Source of the DNA: Verrucomicrobiota bacterium
Lineage (GTDB): Bacteria > Verrucomicrobiota > Kiritimatiellia > Kiritimatiellales > Tichowtungiaceae
Direction: 5' to 3'
Length of the DNA stretch: 37,156 nt
Assembly: GCA_030153935.1 (NCBI GenBank)
Contig: JASKKX010000012.1
Coordinates: 1 to 37,156 of the forward strand
Shown: piece by piece, positions 28,039-37,156 of the stretch
How positions within the stretch are numbered: position 1 is the stretch's first letter
How the letters are laid out: every line of letters starts with the position of its first letter
Program-made: the position numbers and the translations under genes
The notes under the pieces: generated by a model
Databases searched by the model: none
The model's input: the letters and a program-made list of their open reading frames with translations, nothing else
Told to the model about the DNA's origin: nothing

Positions 28039-31000
28039 TGGACACCTCCTCTTCCTCGCCGACAATACATTTTCCATAGTCGCAGCGCAGACAGCGGCGG
28101 GCCTGCCGGATTGCTTCGGTTTCGTTCCAGGCCTGTTCCACTTCGTCAAAATTGCTGCGCCTTTTTTCGACCGGCATCATTCGCATTTTTTCGCGCGGAT
28201 ACGGCACCGGATCGGCATCGGGATCGTAGTCGGTGGTGTTTTCCTGCTCGATTCGCCAGAAAGCGTGCTTTTTACCGGTCAGGAACTGATCGATTCCCAC
28301 TGCGCCGCGCTCGCCGTCGGCAATGGCGTGGACAACGGATATCGGGCCGGTGACAGAATCGCCGCCGGCAAAAACGCCTTCCATCGAGGTTTTTCCGGTG
28401 ACCGGATCGACTTTGATCCAGCCGTGTTCCTCCAGTTCGAATGCACCGCCGAAAACAGAGCCGTCGATGGTTTGGCCGACCGCCATGATGACCTGATCGG
28501 CGTCGATGATGAAACTCTCGTCTTCGCCGGCCTCGGGACGCCGACGTCCGGAGCGGTCGAACTCGCCCAGATGCATGTGCAGACATCGGATGCCGATGAC
28601 TTTGCCCCTTTTTACAATGATCTCTTCGGGAGCCGCTAACGGTTCAATGGCAATGCCTTCCTGCAGAGCCTCTTCAATCTCTTCCGCATAGGCAGGCATT
28701 TCTTCGCGTGTGCGGCGGTAAAGTATTGTGACGGTTTTCGCACCGAGACGGATCGCGGTACGTGCGGCGTCCACGGCCGCGTTGCCGCCGCCAATGACCA
28801 CCACCTTTTTGCCGACCGGCACCGAACCGCGAATGTTGTATTCGCGCAGAAAAGCCATCGCGTCCGCGACACCATCGGCATCGCAGCCGGGCAGATCAAC
28901 GTGGATGCCTTCCGGCGCGCCGATGCCGACGAAGATGGCATCGTAACCCTCCTTTTTCAGCCCTTCCACGGTAAAATCCCGTCCGAGTTCTTTATCGGTT
29001 TCAATTCTGACGCCCATGTTTTCGACCATGCGGATTTCGCGGGCGAGCGTTTCGCGCGGCAGACGGTAGGCCGGAATGGCCTGCACCAGCATGCCGCCGG
29101 GCCGCGGCTCTTTTTCAAAAACGACCGGCCTGTAGCCGAGACGCGCAAGAAAGAAAGCACAGGAAATCCCGGCCGGACCGCCCCCGATGATTGCGATTTT
29201 CTTTTTCGCGTTTTCGGCATTCTCGCGGATTTCCGGAATCTGTATCTCGGTTTCCTGCTCCACCATGAAACGCTTGATGCCGCGAATGGAGACGGGATCG
29301 TCCAGCGTGGAACGGCGGCATTTTTCTTCGCAGGTATGAAAGCAGACGCGCGCGCAGACACTGGCAAACGGGTTGCGGCTGCGATGCAGCCGAAGCGCTT
29401 CATCATAGCGTTTCTCGGCAACAAGCGAAACGAAACCGGGAATATCCACGCCCGCCGGACAGGCGGCCTGGCACGGCGCGCGTACCAGCGACGGGCAGAC
29501 GCCCGCACGGCAGTGCCTGTCGCGGATATGCTCTATATACTCTTCGCGGAAGTAGCGGATGGTGGAGAGCACCGGATTGGGCGCGGTCTGTCCCAGTCCA
29601 CAGAGCGATCCCTGCTTGATGAATTCACCGAGCTCACTGAGCCGGTCAATGTCCTCCATGCGACCGTGCCCTTCGCAGATGCGGGTGAGAATTTCGAGCA
29701 TGCGTTTGGTGCCGACGCGGCACGGTACGCATTTTCCGCAGGATTCCTCCTGCACAAATTCGATGAAGAAACGGGCAACATCCACCATGCAGGCGTCGTC
29801 GTCCATGACGATCAGTCCGCCCGAGCCCATGATGGCCCCCAGCTCGGTGAGCGATTCGTAGTCGAGCGGTACGTTAAGGTGCTGTTTCGGCACACAGCCG
29901 CCGGACGGGCCGCCGAGCTGCGCGGCTTTGAACGGCTTGTTGTTCATAATGCCGCCGCCGATGTCGTAGATCAGTTCGCCGAGAGGCGTGCCGACCGGCA
30001 CTTCCACCAGACCGGTATTGCGCACGGCGCCTGCCAAGGCGAAGACCTTGGTTCCTTTGCTCTTCTCCGTGCCGAACGACGTGTACCACTCCGCACCGTT
30101 GGCGATGATCGCCGGAACGTTGGCATAGGTTTCGACGTTGTTGAGAACAGTCGGCTTGCCCCACAGCCCCTTCTGCGCCGGAAACGGCGGGCGCGGGCGC
30201 GGTTCGCCGCGCCGACCTTCAATGGAGGCCATCAGCGCGGTTTCTTCGCCGCAGACAAAGGCCCCGGAGCCCATGCGGATTTCGAGGTTAAACGAAAAGC
30301 CGCTGCCGAGAATATTGTTGCCGATCAGGCCGTATTCGCCGGCCGCATCAATCGCTTTCTGCAGGCGGGAGACGGCCAGCGGATATTCGGCGCGCACATA
30401 GACATAGCCCTGGGAGGCACCAATGGCGTACGCGCCGATGATCATGCCTTCGATCAGGCTGTGCGGGTCGCCTTCGAGAACACTGCGGTCCATGTAGGCC
30501 CCGGGATCGCCTTCATCGGCGTTGCAGAGCATGTAGCGCTGGTCGGCAGGCGTCTGGCGGGTGAAGTTCCATTTCATCCAGGTCGGGAAGCCCGCGCCGC
30601 CGCGACCGCGCAGGCCGGAAGCCTTCATTATGTCAATGACATCGTCCGGCATCATGCCGCCGAGGACTTTGCCGAGCGCCTGGTAAACGCCGGCGGCGAG
30701 TGCCTCGTCGATACTCTCCGGATCGATGCGCCCGCAGTTGCGCAGGACAATTTTGGTCTGCTGTTTAAAGAAGTCGATGTCATCGATACAGGGAACGGTT
30801 TTCTCCCCTTTGGCATCGCGGGCCGTCAGTCGCTCAATCACGTTGCCGCCCACCGCATGTTCCTTGATGATTTCCGCAGCGTCTTCGGGCTGAACGCGCT
30901 GATAGAAGGTCATATCATCGACCATCAGCAGAACCGGCCCTTCGGCACAAAGACCCATGCAGCCGACCGCAGTGACCATCACTTTCCCGGTCAGCTTCTG

Positions 31001-31171
31001 CCGGTCGACTTCGTTGCGCAGTGCGGCAATGACTTTATCTGAACCGGAGGCCAGGCAGCCCCCGCCGGCGCAGACGAGAATCTGTTTCACGCCTTCAGAC
31101 ACAGTCTTTTCCCGATTCATTTCACGCAGAGCCTCTATGGACGGAATAATTTTTGAAATTGGAGCGATCAT
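28031..31171 (-). CDS. HydB/NuoF-like subunit fused to GltD/NfnB-like FAD/NAD(P) oxidoreductase (1046 aa)
   Basis: N-terminal thioredoxin-like 2Fe-2S ('CAGGGCLASG...GCMGLC'), NuoF FMN/NADH region ('GLRGRGGAGFPTWMKW','CNADEGDPGAYMDRS','ESCGKCVPCRVGT'), then 'CQAACPAGVDIPGFV', 'IIGGGPAGISCAFFLARLGYRPVVFEKEPRPGGML', 'VVIGGGNAAVDAARTAIRLGA', 'VFAGGDSVTGPISVVHAIADG'. Confidence 0.95.
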   Translation of the reverse strand: MIAPISKIIPSIEALREMNREKTVSEGVKQILVCAGGGCLASGSDKVIAALRNEVDRQKLTGKVMVTAVGCMGLCAEGPVLLMVDDMTFYQRVQPEDAAEIIKEHAVGGNVIERLTARDAKGEKTVPCIDDIDFFKQQTKIVLRNCGRIDPESIDEALAAGVYQALGKVLGGMMPDDVIDIMKASGLRGRGGAGFPTWMKWNFTRQTPADQRYMLCNADEGDPGAYMDRSVLEGDPHSLIEGMIIGAYAIGASQGYVYVRAEYPLAVSRLQKAIDAAGEYGLIGNNILGSGFSFNLEIRMGSGAFVCGEETALMASIEGRRGEPRPRPPFPAQKGLWGKPTVLNNVETYANVPAIIANGAEWYTSFGTEKSKGTKVFALAGAVRNTGLVEVPVGTPLGELIYDIGGGIMNNKPFKAAQLGGPSGGCVPKQHLNVPLDYESLTELGAIMGSGGLIVMDDDACMVDVARFFIEFVQEESCGKCVPCRVGTKRMLEILTRICEGHGRMEDIDRLSELGEFIKQGSLCGLGQTAPNPVLSTIRYFREEYIEHIRDRHCRAGVCPSLVRAPCQAACPAGVDIPGFVSLVAEKRYDEALRLHRSRNPFASVCARVCFHTCEEKCRRSTLDDPVSIRGIKRFMVEQETEIQIPEIRENAENAKKKIAIIGGGPAGISCAFFLARLGYRPVVFEKEPRPGGMLVQAIPAYRLPRETLAREIRMVENMGVRIETDKELGRDFTVEGLKKEGYDAIFVGIGAPEGIHVDLPGCDADGVADAMAFLREYNIRGSVPVGKKVVVIGGGNAAVDAARTAIRLGAKTVTILYRRTREEMPAYAEEIEEALQEGIAIEPLAAPEEIIVKRGKVIGIRCLHMHLGEFDRSGRRRPEAGEDESFIIDADQVIMAVGQTIDGSVFGGAFELEEHGWIKVDPVTGKTSMEGVFAGGDSVTGPISVVHAIADGERGAVGIDQFLTGKKHAFWRIEQENTTDYDPDADPVPYPREKMRMMPVEKRRSNFDEVEQAWNETEAIRQARRCLRCDYGKCIVGEEEEVSNA

Positions 31172-31698
31172 TGAGTAACTCCTTCCTCTGATATTGCATA
31201 GGCTCTGAGCAGTTCACCGATCTTAGAGGGTTTCACGCGCTGATGAACATCGTCGTTCACCATAATAACCGGCGCAAGGCCGCAGGCACCGAAACAGCGG
31301 CCGACATCCAGCGAGAATTGGCGGTTCTCGGTGGTCTCTCCAACATCGATACCCAGTTCTTTTTTGACTGAAGCCAGCACCTCTTTGCCACCGCGTACAT
31401 AACAGGCGGTGCCGAGGCAGACACGCACCATGTTTTTTCCGCGCGGAACAGTCGAAAAAAAGGAATAGAAACTGACCACCCCGGCCACTTCGCTGTAAGG
31501 CTTTCCGAAATCCCGGCTGATTTTTTTCAGTACACTTTCAGGCAGGTACCCAAACCGGCTTTGCACAATCTGCAGCGCGGGAATCAGCCCTCCCGGTTTA
31601 TTCTGATATTCCCCGATCAGTTCATCGAGCTGCAGGATCATCTCTTCTTCGGTCAGCTCTTCTGAACAGGCACAATTACAGGTTGCATTTTCCACCAT
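31168..31698 (-). CDS. hydC: NuoE/HydC-like thioredoxin-fold [2Fe-2S] subunit
   Basis: 'GGLIPALQIVQSRFGYLPESVLKKIS', 'VCLGTACYVRGGKEV', 'VGRCFGACGLAPVIMVNDDVH'; start MVENATCN preceded by GGGAGGGAC; ATGA overlap with the hydB-like gene. Confidence 0.93.
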   Translation of the reverse strand: MVENATCNCACSEELTEEEMILQLDELIGEYQNKPGGLIPALQIVQSRFGYLPESVLKKISRDFGKPYSEVAGVVSFYSFFSTVPRGKNMVRVCLGTACYVRGGKEVLASVKKELGIDVGETTENRQFSLDVGRCFGACGLAPVIMVNDDVHQRVKPSKIGELLRAYAISEEGVTQ

Positions 31699-31853
31699 GA
31701 AGTCCCTCCCGTTTTGCAGACGAAATATAAATGGCTGTATCAGTTTAAGATACACTGTAAATCCGTGTAAATAAAGACGGATTAAGTCTAATTTACGGCA
31801 CTTTTCATTCAATCAGCAATTGGAGTCCGCCTGATTTCCGTTAAAATAAGCAT

Positions 31854-32693
31854 ATGAAAAAAATCGGAGCCCATGTAAGTGCGAGCGGCGGCGTAGAGAA
31901 TGCGCCGCTGAATGCCAAGGCGATCGGCGCGGATGCCTTCGCCCTTTTCACAAAGAACCAACGGCAGTGGATATCCGCTCCGCTGACTGAAGAAAGCATC
32001 CGGAAGTTTAAAGAAAACCGTCGGGAACGTTTTGCGCCCGGCTGTATTCTGCCTCACGACAGCTATCTGATTAACCTCGGTCATCCTGAAACCGGGCCGC
32101 TGGAAAAGTCGCGGAGCGCGTTTCTCGACGAAATGCAGCGCTGTGAACAGCTTGGACTCGACCGGCTGAATTTTCATCCGGGAAGCCATCTGAACAAGTG
32201 CAGCGAAGAGGAGTGCATTGCGATTATTGCCGAATCAATCAATATCGCCCTCTCCAAAACCAAAGGCGTAACCGCCGTGATTGAAAATACAGCCGGGCAA
32301 GGTTCAAATATGGGGTATCGCTTTGAACAGCTGGCCGCAATGATTGAACAGGTCGAAGACAAGAGCCGCGTCGGCATCTGTCTCGACACCTGCCACTCAT
32401 TCGCCGCCGGCTATGATCTGCGCACCGAAAAAGCATTTACGGCGACATTTGGAGAGTTCGACCGGATTGTCGGGTTTAAATATCTCCGGGGAATGCACCT
32501 CAACGACTCCAAAAAAGATTTCGGCAGCAAGGTGGATCGTCATGAATCGCTCGGCAAAGGGTTCATTGGAATCGATTGCTTCCGATTTCTGATGGCTGAT
32601 GACCGGTTCAACGGGATGCCGCTGATTATGGAAACGCCTGATCCATCGATCTGGGCTGATGAAATCAGACTTCTCCGCAGTTTTGAAAAATGA
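31854..32693 (+). CDS. nfo: Deoxyribonuclease IV (endonuclease IV)
   Basis: '[38 protein letters not shown]', 'NFHPGSHL', '[23 protein letters not shown]', '[17 protein letters not shown]', '[25 protein letters not shown]'. Confidence 0.96.
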   Translation: MKKIGAHVSASGGVENAPLNAKAIGADAFALFTKNQRQWISAPLTEESIRKFKENRRERFAPGCILPHDSYLINLGHPETGPLEKSRSAFLDEMQRCEQLGLDRLNFHPGSHLNKCSEEECIAIIAESINIALSKTKGVTAVIENTAGQGSNMGYRFEQLAAMIEQVEDKSRVGICLDTCHSFAAGYDLRTEKAFTATFGEFDRIVGFKYLRGMHLNDSKKDFGSKVDRHESLGKGFIGIDCFRFLMADDRFNGMPLIMETPDPSIWADEIRLLRSFEK

Positions 32694-32860
32694 CCTGCAC
32701 CAGTGGACGGGTCGCATCGCGCAGGAGGACCCAGTCAACGGGAAAGCGAATGTCGGCTTTGACACAGGGAGTGGCGGCAGAAACCTGATTGAAGCGCGGA
32801 GCAGCTTTTCAGTATCGGCTGCGGCCGGGTTGAGTTCGTGAATCATTTCCGAGGCCTGCC
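32694..32860 (-). pseudogene. Decayed transposase-like fragment
   Basis: Minus-strand frames read 'EMIHELNPAAADTEKLLRAS' then, after a frame change, '[35 protein letters not shown]', reminiscent of transposase catalytic-domain text; no intact ORF. Confidence 0.4.
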
Positions 32861-33018
32861 GACAGGGAAAAGCTTCTCGAAGCGTCCGAGCGTGCTTTTG
32901 GAAACCCGACGAATCCCATTTTGCGCCGAAAACGCAGGGAAGTGCTGAACGAAACCCGGGGTGAACGCGGTTTAACCCGAGTGACGGGCAGATCGTCTCT
33001 GTGGGACGGGGCCTGGAT

Positions 33019-33048
33019 CCCCCCGGCTTTAGCCGGGGGTTCTTTTTT
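33019..33048 (+). terminator. Strong Rho-independent terminator
   Basis: CCCCCGGCT-TT-AGCCGGGGG stem-loop followed by TTCTTTTTT. Confidence 0.8.
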
Positions 33049-33196
33049 AATCACAGCTGATGGCGGAGCTGATCTTGGTTTCCCATCAATTGCCGGCGAA
33101 ACCAGGAAAGGTTCATTCATCCACGGAAAAAAATTCCATGGCATCCTGCCTTTGGACAGCATAAGGTGCGTTCCCGTAATGAGTTATAACATACGG

Positions 33197-33520
33197 TCAG
33201 ATCAGAAGCAAGTCAGTCAACAACAGAATAAACAAAAGGATGCAGATCGAGCTGACGCCAATCGACCAATATGGAAGAGGACTTTGATCATCCGAACGAC
33301 GCATCAGTTTGGACCCCGTCGCCAGCACTGCCAGCAGAAACGTGAGTCCGACCGCCAGCAGAAACGCCAGTCGGTTCTTATCCGCATATGGAACGCTCGA
33401 ACCGGCTCGTCCCACCAGCGGCAGCAGCATGCAGGTGAAGAAAAACGAAACCCCCGACGCCACCGTCAGCACACTGCCGGTGACCGGCTTTCGAATAAAC
33501 TCTTTAAATCCTGAATTCAC
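33197..33520 (-). CDS. Hypothetical small membrane protein (about three TM segments)
   Basis: 107-aa ORF with hydrophobic stretches 'VSFFFTCMLLPLVG', 'LAFLLAVGLTFLLAVLA', 'ISICILLFILLLTDLLLI'-like. Confidence 0.6.
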   Translation of the reverse strand: MNSGFKEFIRKPVTGSVLTVASGVSFFFTCMLLPLVGRAGSSVPYADKNRLAFLLAVGLTFLLAVLATGSKLMRRSDDQSPLPYWSIGVSSICILLFILLLTDLLLI

Positions 33521-33560
33521 GGCCCTCCATTATAGATCAAAACTGTCTTCAAACAAGATT

Positions 33561-33577
33561 TTTCCAATGCATGGAAA
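33561..33577. repeat. Dispersed palindrome TTTCCA-N5-TGGAAA (perfect)
   Basis: tttccaatgcatggaaa, intergenic, upstream of uvrA. Confidence 0.9.
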
Positions 33578-33617
33578 ACGTCTATAGTCTATTTTTAATT
33601 ACTGGAAAACTGAATTT

Positions 33618-36440
33618 ATGAGCGACAAATGGATCACTGTAACCGGTGCGCGCGAGCACAACCTCAAGAATGTAACCGTGCGCATCCCGCGCAACAAACT
33701 CACCGTCATCACCGGCCTCAGCGGCTCTGGGAAATCGTCGCTCGCCTTTGATACTCTCTATGCCGAAGGCCAGCGCAAATATGTCGAAAGCCTCTCCTCC
33801 TATGCCCGCCAGTTCCTTGAGCAGATGCAGAAGCCGGACGTCGATACCATCGAAGGCCTCTCGCCCGCCATCTCCATCGAGCAGCGCACGGCGGGCTCCA
33901 ACCCGCGCTCCATTGTCGCCACGACAACGGAAATCCACGACTACCTGCGCCTGCTGTTTTCAAGTATTGGAAAAGTTCACTGCCCCTCCTGCGGCAAACC
34001 GATTCAGCGGCAGAGCGCCGAAAACATCACCGAACAGTTGTTGCAGATTCCGGAAAAAACCAGAGTCATGCTGCTTGCACCGCTGGTGCGCGGACGCAAA
34101 GGACTCCACGAAGAAATCTTCGCCGCCGCCCGGCGGCAGGGGTTTGTGCGGGCGCGCATCAACGGGGAACTCTGTGAGCTCGACGCCGTCCCCGCCCTCG
34201 ACAAAAACAAAAAGCACACCATCGAAGCTGTCATCGACCGGCTCGTCATCGATTCCGCCGCCCGCAGCCGCATCAACGACTCGGTCGAGCTGGCCCTCGC
34301 CACCGGCGACGGATTGATGATTGCGATGGTTCAGACCGGCGAAAAATGGATCGACCGCCTTTACTCCGAAAAAAACGCCTGTCTCGACTGTGGCATCAGC
34401 TTTGAAACCTTCACGCCCAAACACTTCTCCTTCAACAGCCCGTACGGGGCCTGCCCGACCTGTTCCGGCCTCGGCAACCTGCTCACCTTCGATGAAGAAC
34501 TCGTCGTTCCCGACGAAACCCTGCCGCTCGAAGAAGCCGTTCATCCGTGGCGGCGCGGCGGACGCCGCGCCATCATCTACCACAAAAAACTGCTGGCTGC
34601 TGTTGCCGATCACTATGGCATTTCACTCCGTACGCCCTTTAACGAACTGCCTGCCGCCTTCAAAAAAGTTCTGTTTTACGGCTCCGGCGACGAGCCCATT
34701 ACCTATTTCCTGCGCCGCCACAAAGTCACCAAACCTTTCGAAGGGCTCATCCCGAATCTTCAGCGCAGCTACACCGACTCCGAAAGCGAATTCAACCAGA
34801 AGCGGTTGCGCACCTACATGGGCACCCGGCGCTGTCCCGCCTGCAACGGCGCACGCCTGCGGCCCGAAAGCCTCGCCTGCACCGTCGGCGGAAAAAACAT
34901 CCACGACATCACCGTTCTCTCCATCGAAAAAGCCCAGCAGTTTTTCCAGGCACTGGACCTGTCCAGAGAGGAGGCGCGCATCGCGCGCGACATTCTCAAA
35001 GAAATCCAGGCGCGCCTCGGCTTCATGCTCGATGTCGGTCTCGATTATCTGACGCTCGACCGCGAAAGCGGCACCCTCTCCGGCGGCGAAGCCCAGCGCA
35101 TCCGGCTCGCCACGCAGATCGGCTCGCGCCTCACCGGCGTCCTCTACGTCCTCGACGAACCCAGCATCGGTCTGCACCAGCGCGACAACGACCGCCTGCT
35201 CGCCACGCTCAAGGAGCTACGCGACCTCGGCAACACCGTCGTCGTCGTCGAGCACGACGAGCAGACCATTCGCGAAGCCGATTACGTCATCGATCTCGGT
35301 CCCGGCGCGGGCGTCCACGGCGGCGAAGTCACCTTTTGCGGAACGCCTGCCCAGCTGTTGAAGGCCAAAAATTCGCTCACGGCGCAGTACATGCGGCGCG
35401 AAATCGAAATCGAAATCCCGCAAAAGCGACATAAAGCCGCGGCCGGATACATCGAAATCCGCGGCGCAGCCGAAAACAATCTGAAAAATATAAACGTCAA
35501 AATTCCGCTCGGCCTGCTCACCGGCGTCACCGGCGTCTCCGGCTCCGGCAAAAGCACACTCGTCGATGATGTCCTGCGCCGGGCGCTCTACCGCCGTTTC
35601 TTCGGCTCCAAAGAACGCCCTGGCAAACATAAGGAACTGCTCGGCGTCGAACAGATCGACAAAGTCATCGTCATCGACCAGTCGCCGATCGGCCGCACCC
35701 CGCGCAGCAACCCCGTCACCTACACCAGCGCCTTCTCCATCATCCGCGACCTCTTCGCCAAACTGCCCGCCTCCAAGGTGCGCGGCTACGGCCCGGGCCG
35801 CTTCAGCTTCAACGTCAAAGGCGGACGCTGCGAACACTGCACCGGCGACGGCCTGCTCAAAATTGAAATGCACTTCCTGCCCGACGTCTACGTCACCTGC
35901 CCGCAGTGCGCAGGAAAACGTTATAACCGCGAAACGCTCGAAGTCCATTACGGCGGCAAAAACATCGCCGATGTGCTCGCCATGACCATCAACGAAGCCT
36001 GCGACTTTTTCGCCGCCATCCCCGGTGTCGAACGCCGCCTGCGCACCCTGCGCGAAACCGGCCTCGGCTACCTGCGCCTCGGTCAGTCCGCCACCACCCT
36101 CTCCGGCGGCGAGGCCCAGCGCATCAAGCTCTCCGCCGAACTCAGCAAAAAAGCGACTGGTAAAACGCTCTACATTCTCGACGAGCCGACCACCGGCCTG
36201 CACTTCGCCGACGTCCACAAACTCATTGAAGTACTGGAAACGCTGCGCGACGGCGGCAACACCGTGCTCGTCATCGAACACAACCTCGACGTCATCAAAC
36301 GCGCCGACTGGCTTATCGACCTTGGCCCCGAAGGCGGCGAACGCGGCGGCACCCTCGTCGTCGCCGGCACCCCCGAAAAAGTCGCCAAAACCCCCGCATC
36401 CTACACCGGAAAATATCTCGCCGACCTGCTCAAAAACTGA
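33618..36440 (+). CDS. uvrA: Excinuclease ABC subunit A
   Basis: '[37 protein letters not shown]', '[32 protein letters not shown]', '[18 protein letters not shown]', '[17 protein letters not shown]', '[16 protein letters not shown]'. Confidence 0.98.
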   Translation: MSDKWITVTGAREHNLKNVTVRIPRNKLTVITGLSGSGKSSLAFDTLYAEGQRKYVESLSSYARQFLEQMQKPDVDTIEGLSPAISIEQRTAGSNPRSIVATTTEIHDYLRLLFSSIGKVHCPSCGKPIQRQSAENITEQLLQIPEKTRVMLLAPLVRGRKGLHEEIFAAARRQGFVRARINGELCELDAVPALDKNKKHTIEAVIDRLVIDSAARSRINDSVELALATGDGLMIAMVQTGEKWIDRLYSEKNACLDCGISFETFTPKHFSFNSPYGACPTCSGLGNLLTFDEELVVPDETLPLEEAVHPWRRGGRRAIIYHKKLLAAVADHYGISLRTPFNELPAAFKKVLFYGSGDEPITYFLRRHKVTKPFEGLIPNLQRSYTDSESEFNQKRLRTYMGTRRCPACNGARLRPESLACTVGGKNIHDITVLSIEKAQQFFQALDLSREEARIARDILKEIQARLGFMLDVGLDYLTLDRESGTLSGGEAQRIRLATQIGSRLTGVLYVLDEPSIGLHQRDNDRLLATLKELRDLGNTVVVVEHDEQTIREADYVIDLGPGAGVHGGEVTFCGTPAQLLKAKNSLTAQYMRREIEIEIPQKRHKAAAGYIEIRGAAENNLKNINVKIPLGLLTGVTGVSGSGKSTLVDDVLRRALYRRFFGSKERPGKHKELLGVEQIDKVIVIDQSPIGRTPRSNPVTYTSAFSIIRDLFAKLPASKVRGYGPGRFSFNVKGGRCEHCTGDGLLKIEMHFLPDVYVTCPQCAGKRYNRETLEVHYGGKNIADVLAMTINEACDFFAAIPGVERRLRTLRETGLGYLRLGQSATTLSGGEAQRIKLSAELSKKATGKTLYILDEPTTGLHFADVHKLIEVLETLRDGGNTVLVIEHNLDVIKRADWLIDLGPEGGERGGTLVVAGTPEKVAKTPASYTGKYLADLLKN
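33957..33973. repeat. Dispersed palindrome, one mismatch
   Basis: ttttcaagtattggaaa, inside uvrA. Confidence 0.75.
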
Positions 36441-36499
36441 AAAAACGCAAATGAGTTCCCAAGTCTGGAAGAATTCTGACGGGGTAACGGGAGCCCAGA

Positions 36500-36680
36500 G
36501 ATGAGCGAACCAAAGCGTGTACCCAACTCATCCTGCTGGCCTCACAGGGCACGCTCCGCGATCAACAGATCGCCGAGACAACCAGCCCCGGCTTCCTCCA
36601 CATTTCGCGGCTGGATCGACCGATTCCGCGAACAGAGCGCGGCGGTACTGATTCGCCGTCAGGGACTAAGGTGGACGACC
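36500..36680 (+). pseudogene. Frameshifted IS630-type transposase HTH remnant
   Basis: Frames read 'TQLILLASQGTLRDQQIAETTS' then, after a shift, 'STFRGWIDRFREQSAAVL', resembling the N-terminal HTH of IS630-like transposases. Confidence 0.5.
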
Positions 36681-36735
36681 GAGCCCGGTTCAGATCCGGG
36701 TGCAGAATGAGGTCCCGTTACGGACTGCAATCCGC

Positions 36736-36880
36736 TCGCCCTATCCCGCTGTCGAACGCGATTACGCGTTCATCGTCGATGAGTCCCCGTACGAAACGAA
36801 GAAATTATTAAAGTGATCAACCGCTCGGCTCCGGCGGAACTGGGAAAAGCAGAACTTTTCGATAGTTTCCGCCACGATTC
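36736..36880 (+). pseudogene. Degraded pheT 3' remnant (FDX-ACB anticodon-binding domain)
   Basis: Frame 1 'YPAVERDYAFIVDESPYETKKLLK*' and frame-shifted 'KVINRSAPAELGKAELFDSFR' together resemble the PheRS beta C-terminal FDX-ACB domain. Confidence 0.6.
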
Positions 36881-37156
36881 GCGAAAACTGATCCCTGTGC
36901 CGACAAGCGGCATTCCTCTCTTGACGGACGCAAGCAATGGCGTACTATTTATTCCGTGAGGAAGAGATGAGGAAACCCTGACAATGATCTTTAAAAATTT
37001 ATTTTTGCCCGCCCGGTTAGGCGATATTTTCTGATCCGATAGCAATTCATTATAGGGAGCTTAGGACGGTGCTGATGTATTCCATCTTCACTCGAGGGCG
37101 CCCACCTGTCAATTCAGGGTTCGGAAATGAGCCTTTTCCGGCAACGGGCTTTTTTT

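Noticed and set aside
25885-28353. 822-aa plus-strand ORF
   Set aside because: Entirely antisense to the strongly supported hydA gene and its neighbours; no family signal. A shadow ORF from high third-position GC.
28901-31042. 713-aa plus-strand ORF
   Set aside because: Antisense to the HydB-GltD fusion gene; His/Arg/Gly/Ala-rich text without domain motifs.
33748-34317. 189-aa ORF (and 34321-35052, 35566-35985, 36025-36504) in +1 frames of uvrA
   Set aside because: Ser/Pro/Ala/Thr-rich translations typical of the wrong frame of a GC-rich gene; uvrA frame is intact.
35217-36281. 354-aa minus-strand ORF
   Set aside because: Antisense to uvrA with low-complexity Ala/Gly/Asp/Glu composition.
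37128-37156. agcc-N-gggcttttttt as a terminator at the window end
   Set aside because: Only about four base pairs in the stem and the sequence is cut off; too weak to call.
1-37156. CRISPR array or defence island
   Set aside because: No regularly spaced direct repeats and no cas, restriction-modification or known defence genes found; the dispersed palindromes are far apart and not spacer-interleaved.

Overview
The window is a gene-dense bacterial chromosome segment. Gene content and the divergent FtsZ suggest a PVC-superphylum organism, possibly Kiritimatiellota or Verrucomicrobiota; this is inference. Main blocks: (i) apbE, a zinc alcohol dehydrogenase, gatA/gatC, M42 peptidase, trmB and a trpD homolog. 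(ii) A tightly overlapping minus-strand division/cell-wall operon accD-folC-murG-murC-(EEP hydrolase)-ddl-ftsQ-ftsA-ftsZ. (iii) comF, an Amuc_1102-like secreted protein, tRNA-Lys, a YfcE-type phosphoesterase and argC. (iv) A polysaccharide/secretion block: O-antigen-ligase-like protein, GT4, GspA/ExeA-like ATPase, GspB-like protein, second glycosyltransferase. (v) A trimeric [FeFe]-hydrogenase operon whose NuoF/HydB subunit is fused to a GltD/NfnB-like module, plus a TM1266-like regulator. (vi) nfo, decayed intergenic DNA, uvrA, and a further decayed tail. The most striking signal is a dispersed 17-bp palindrome, TTTCCA-N5-TGGAAA. It has seven perfect copies plus near-perfect ones, inside genes in different codon frames and between genes. 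That suggests a DNA-level element comparable to HIP1 or a genome-wide protein-binding site. Second is an FtsZ with natural substitutions in both its GTP-binding signature loop and its catalytic T7 loop.
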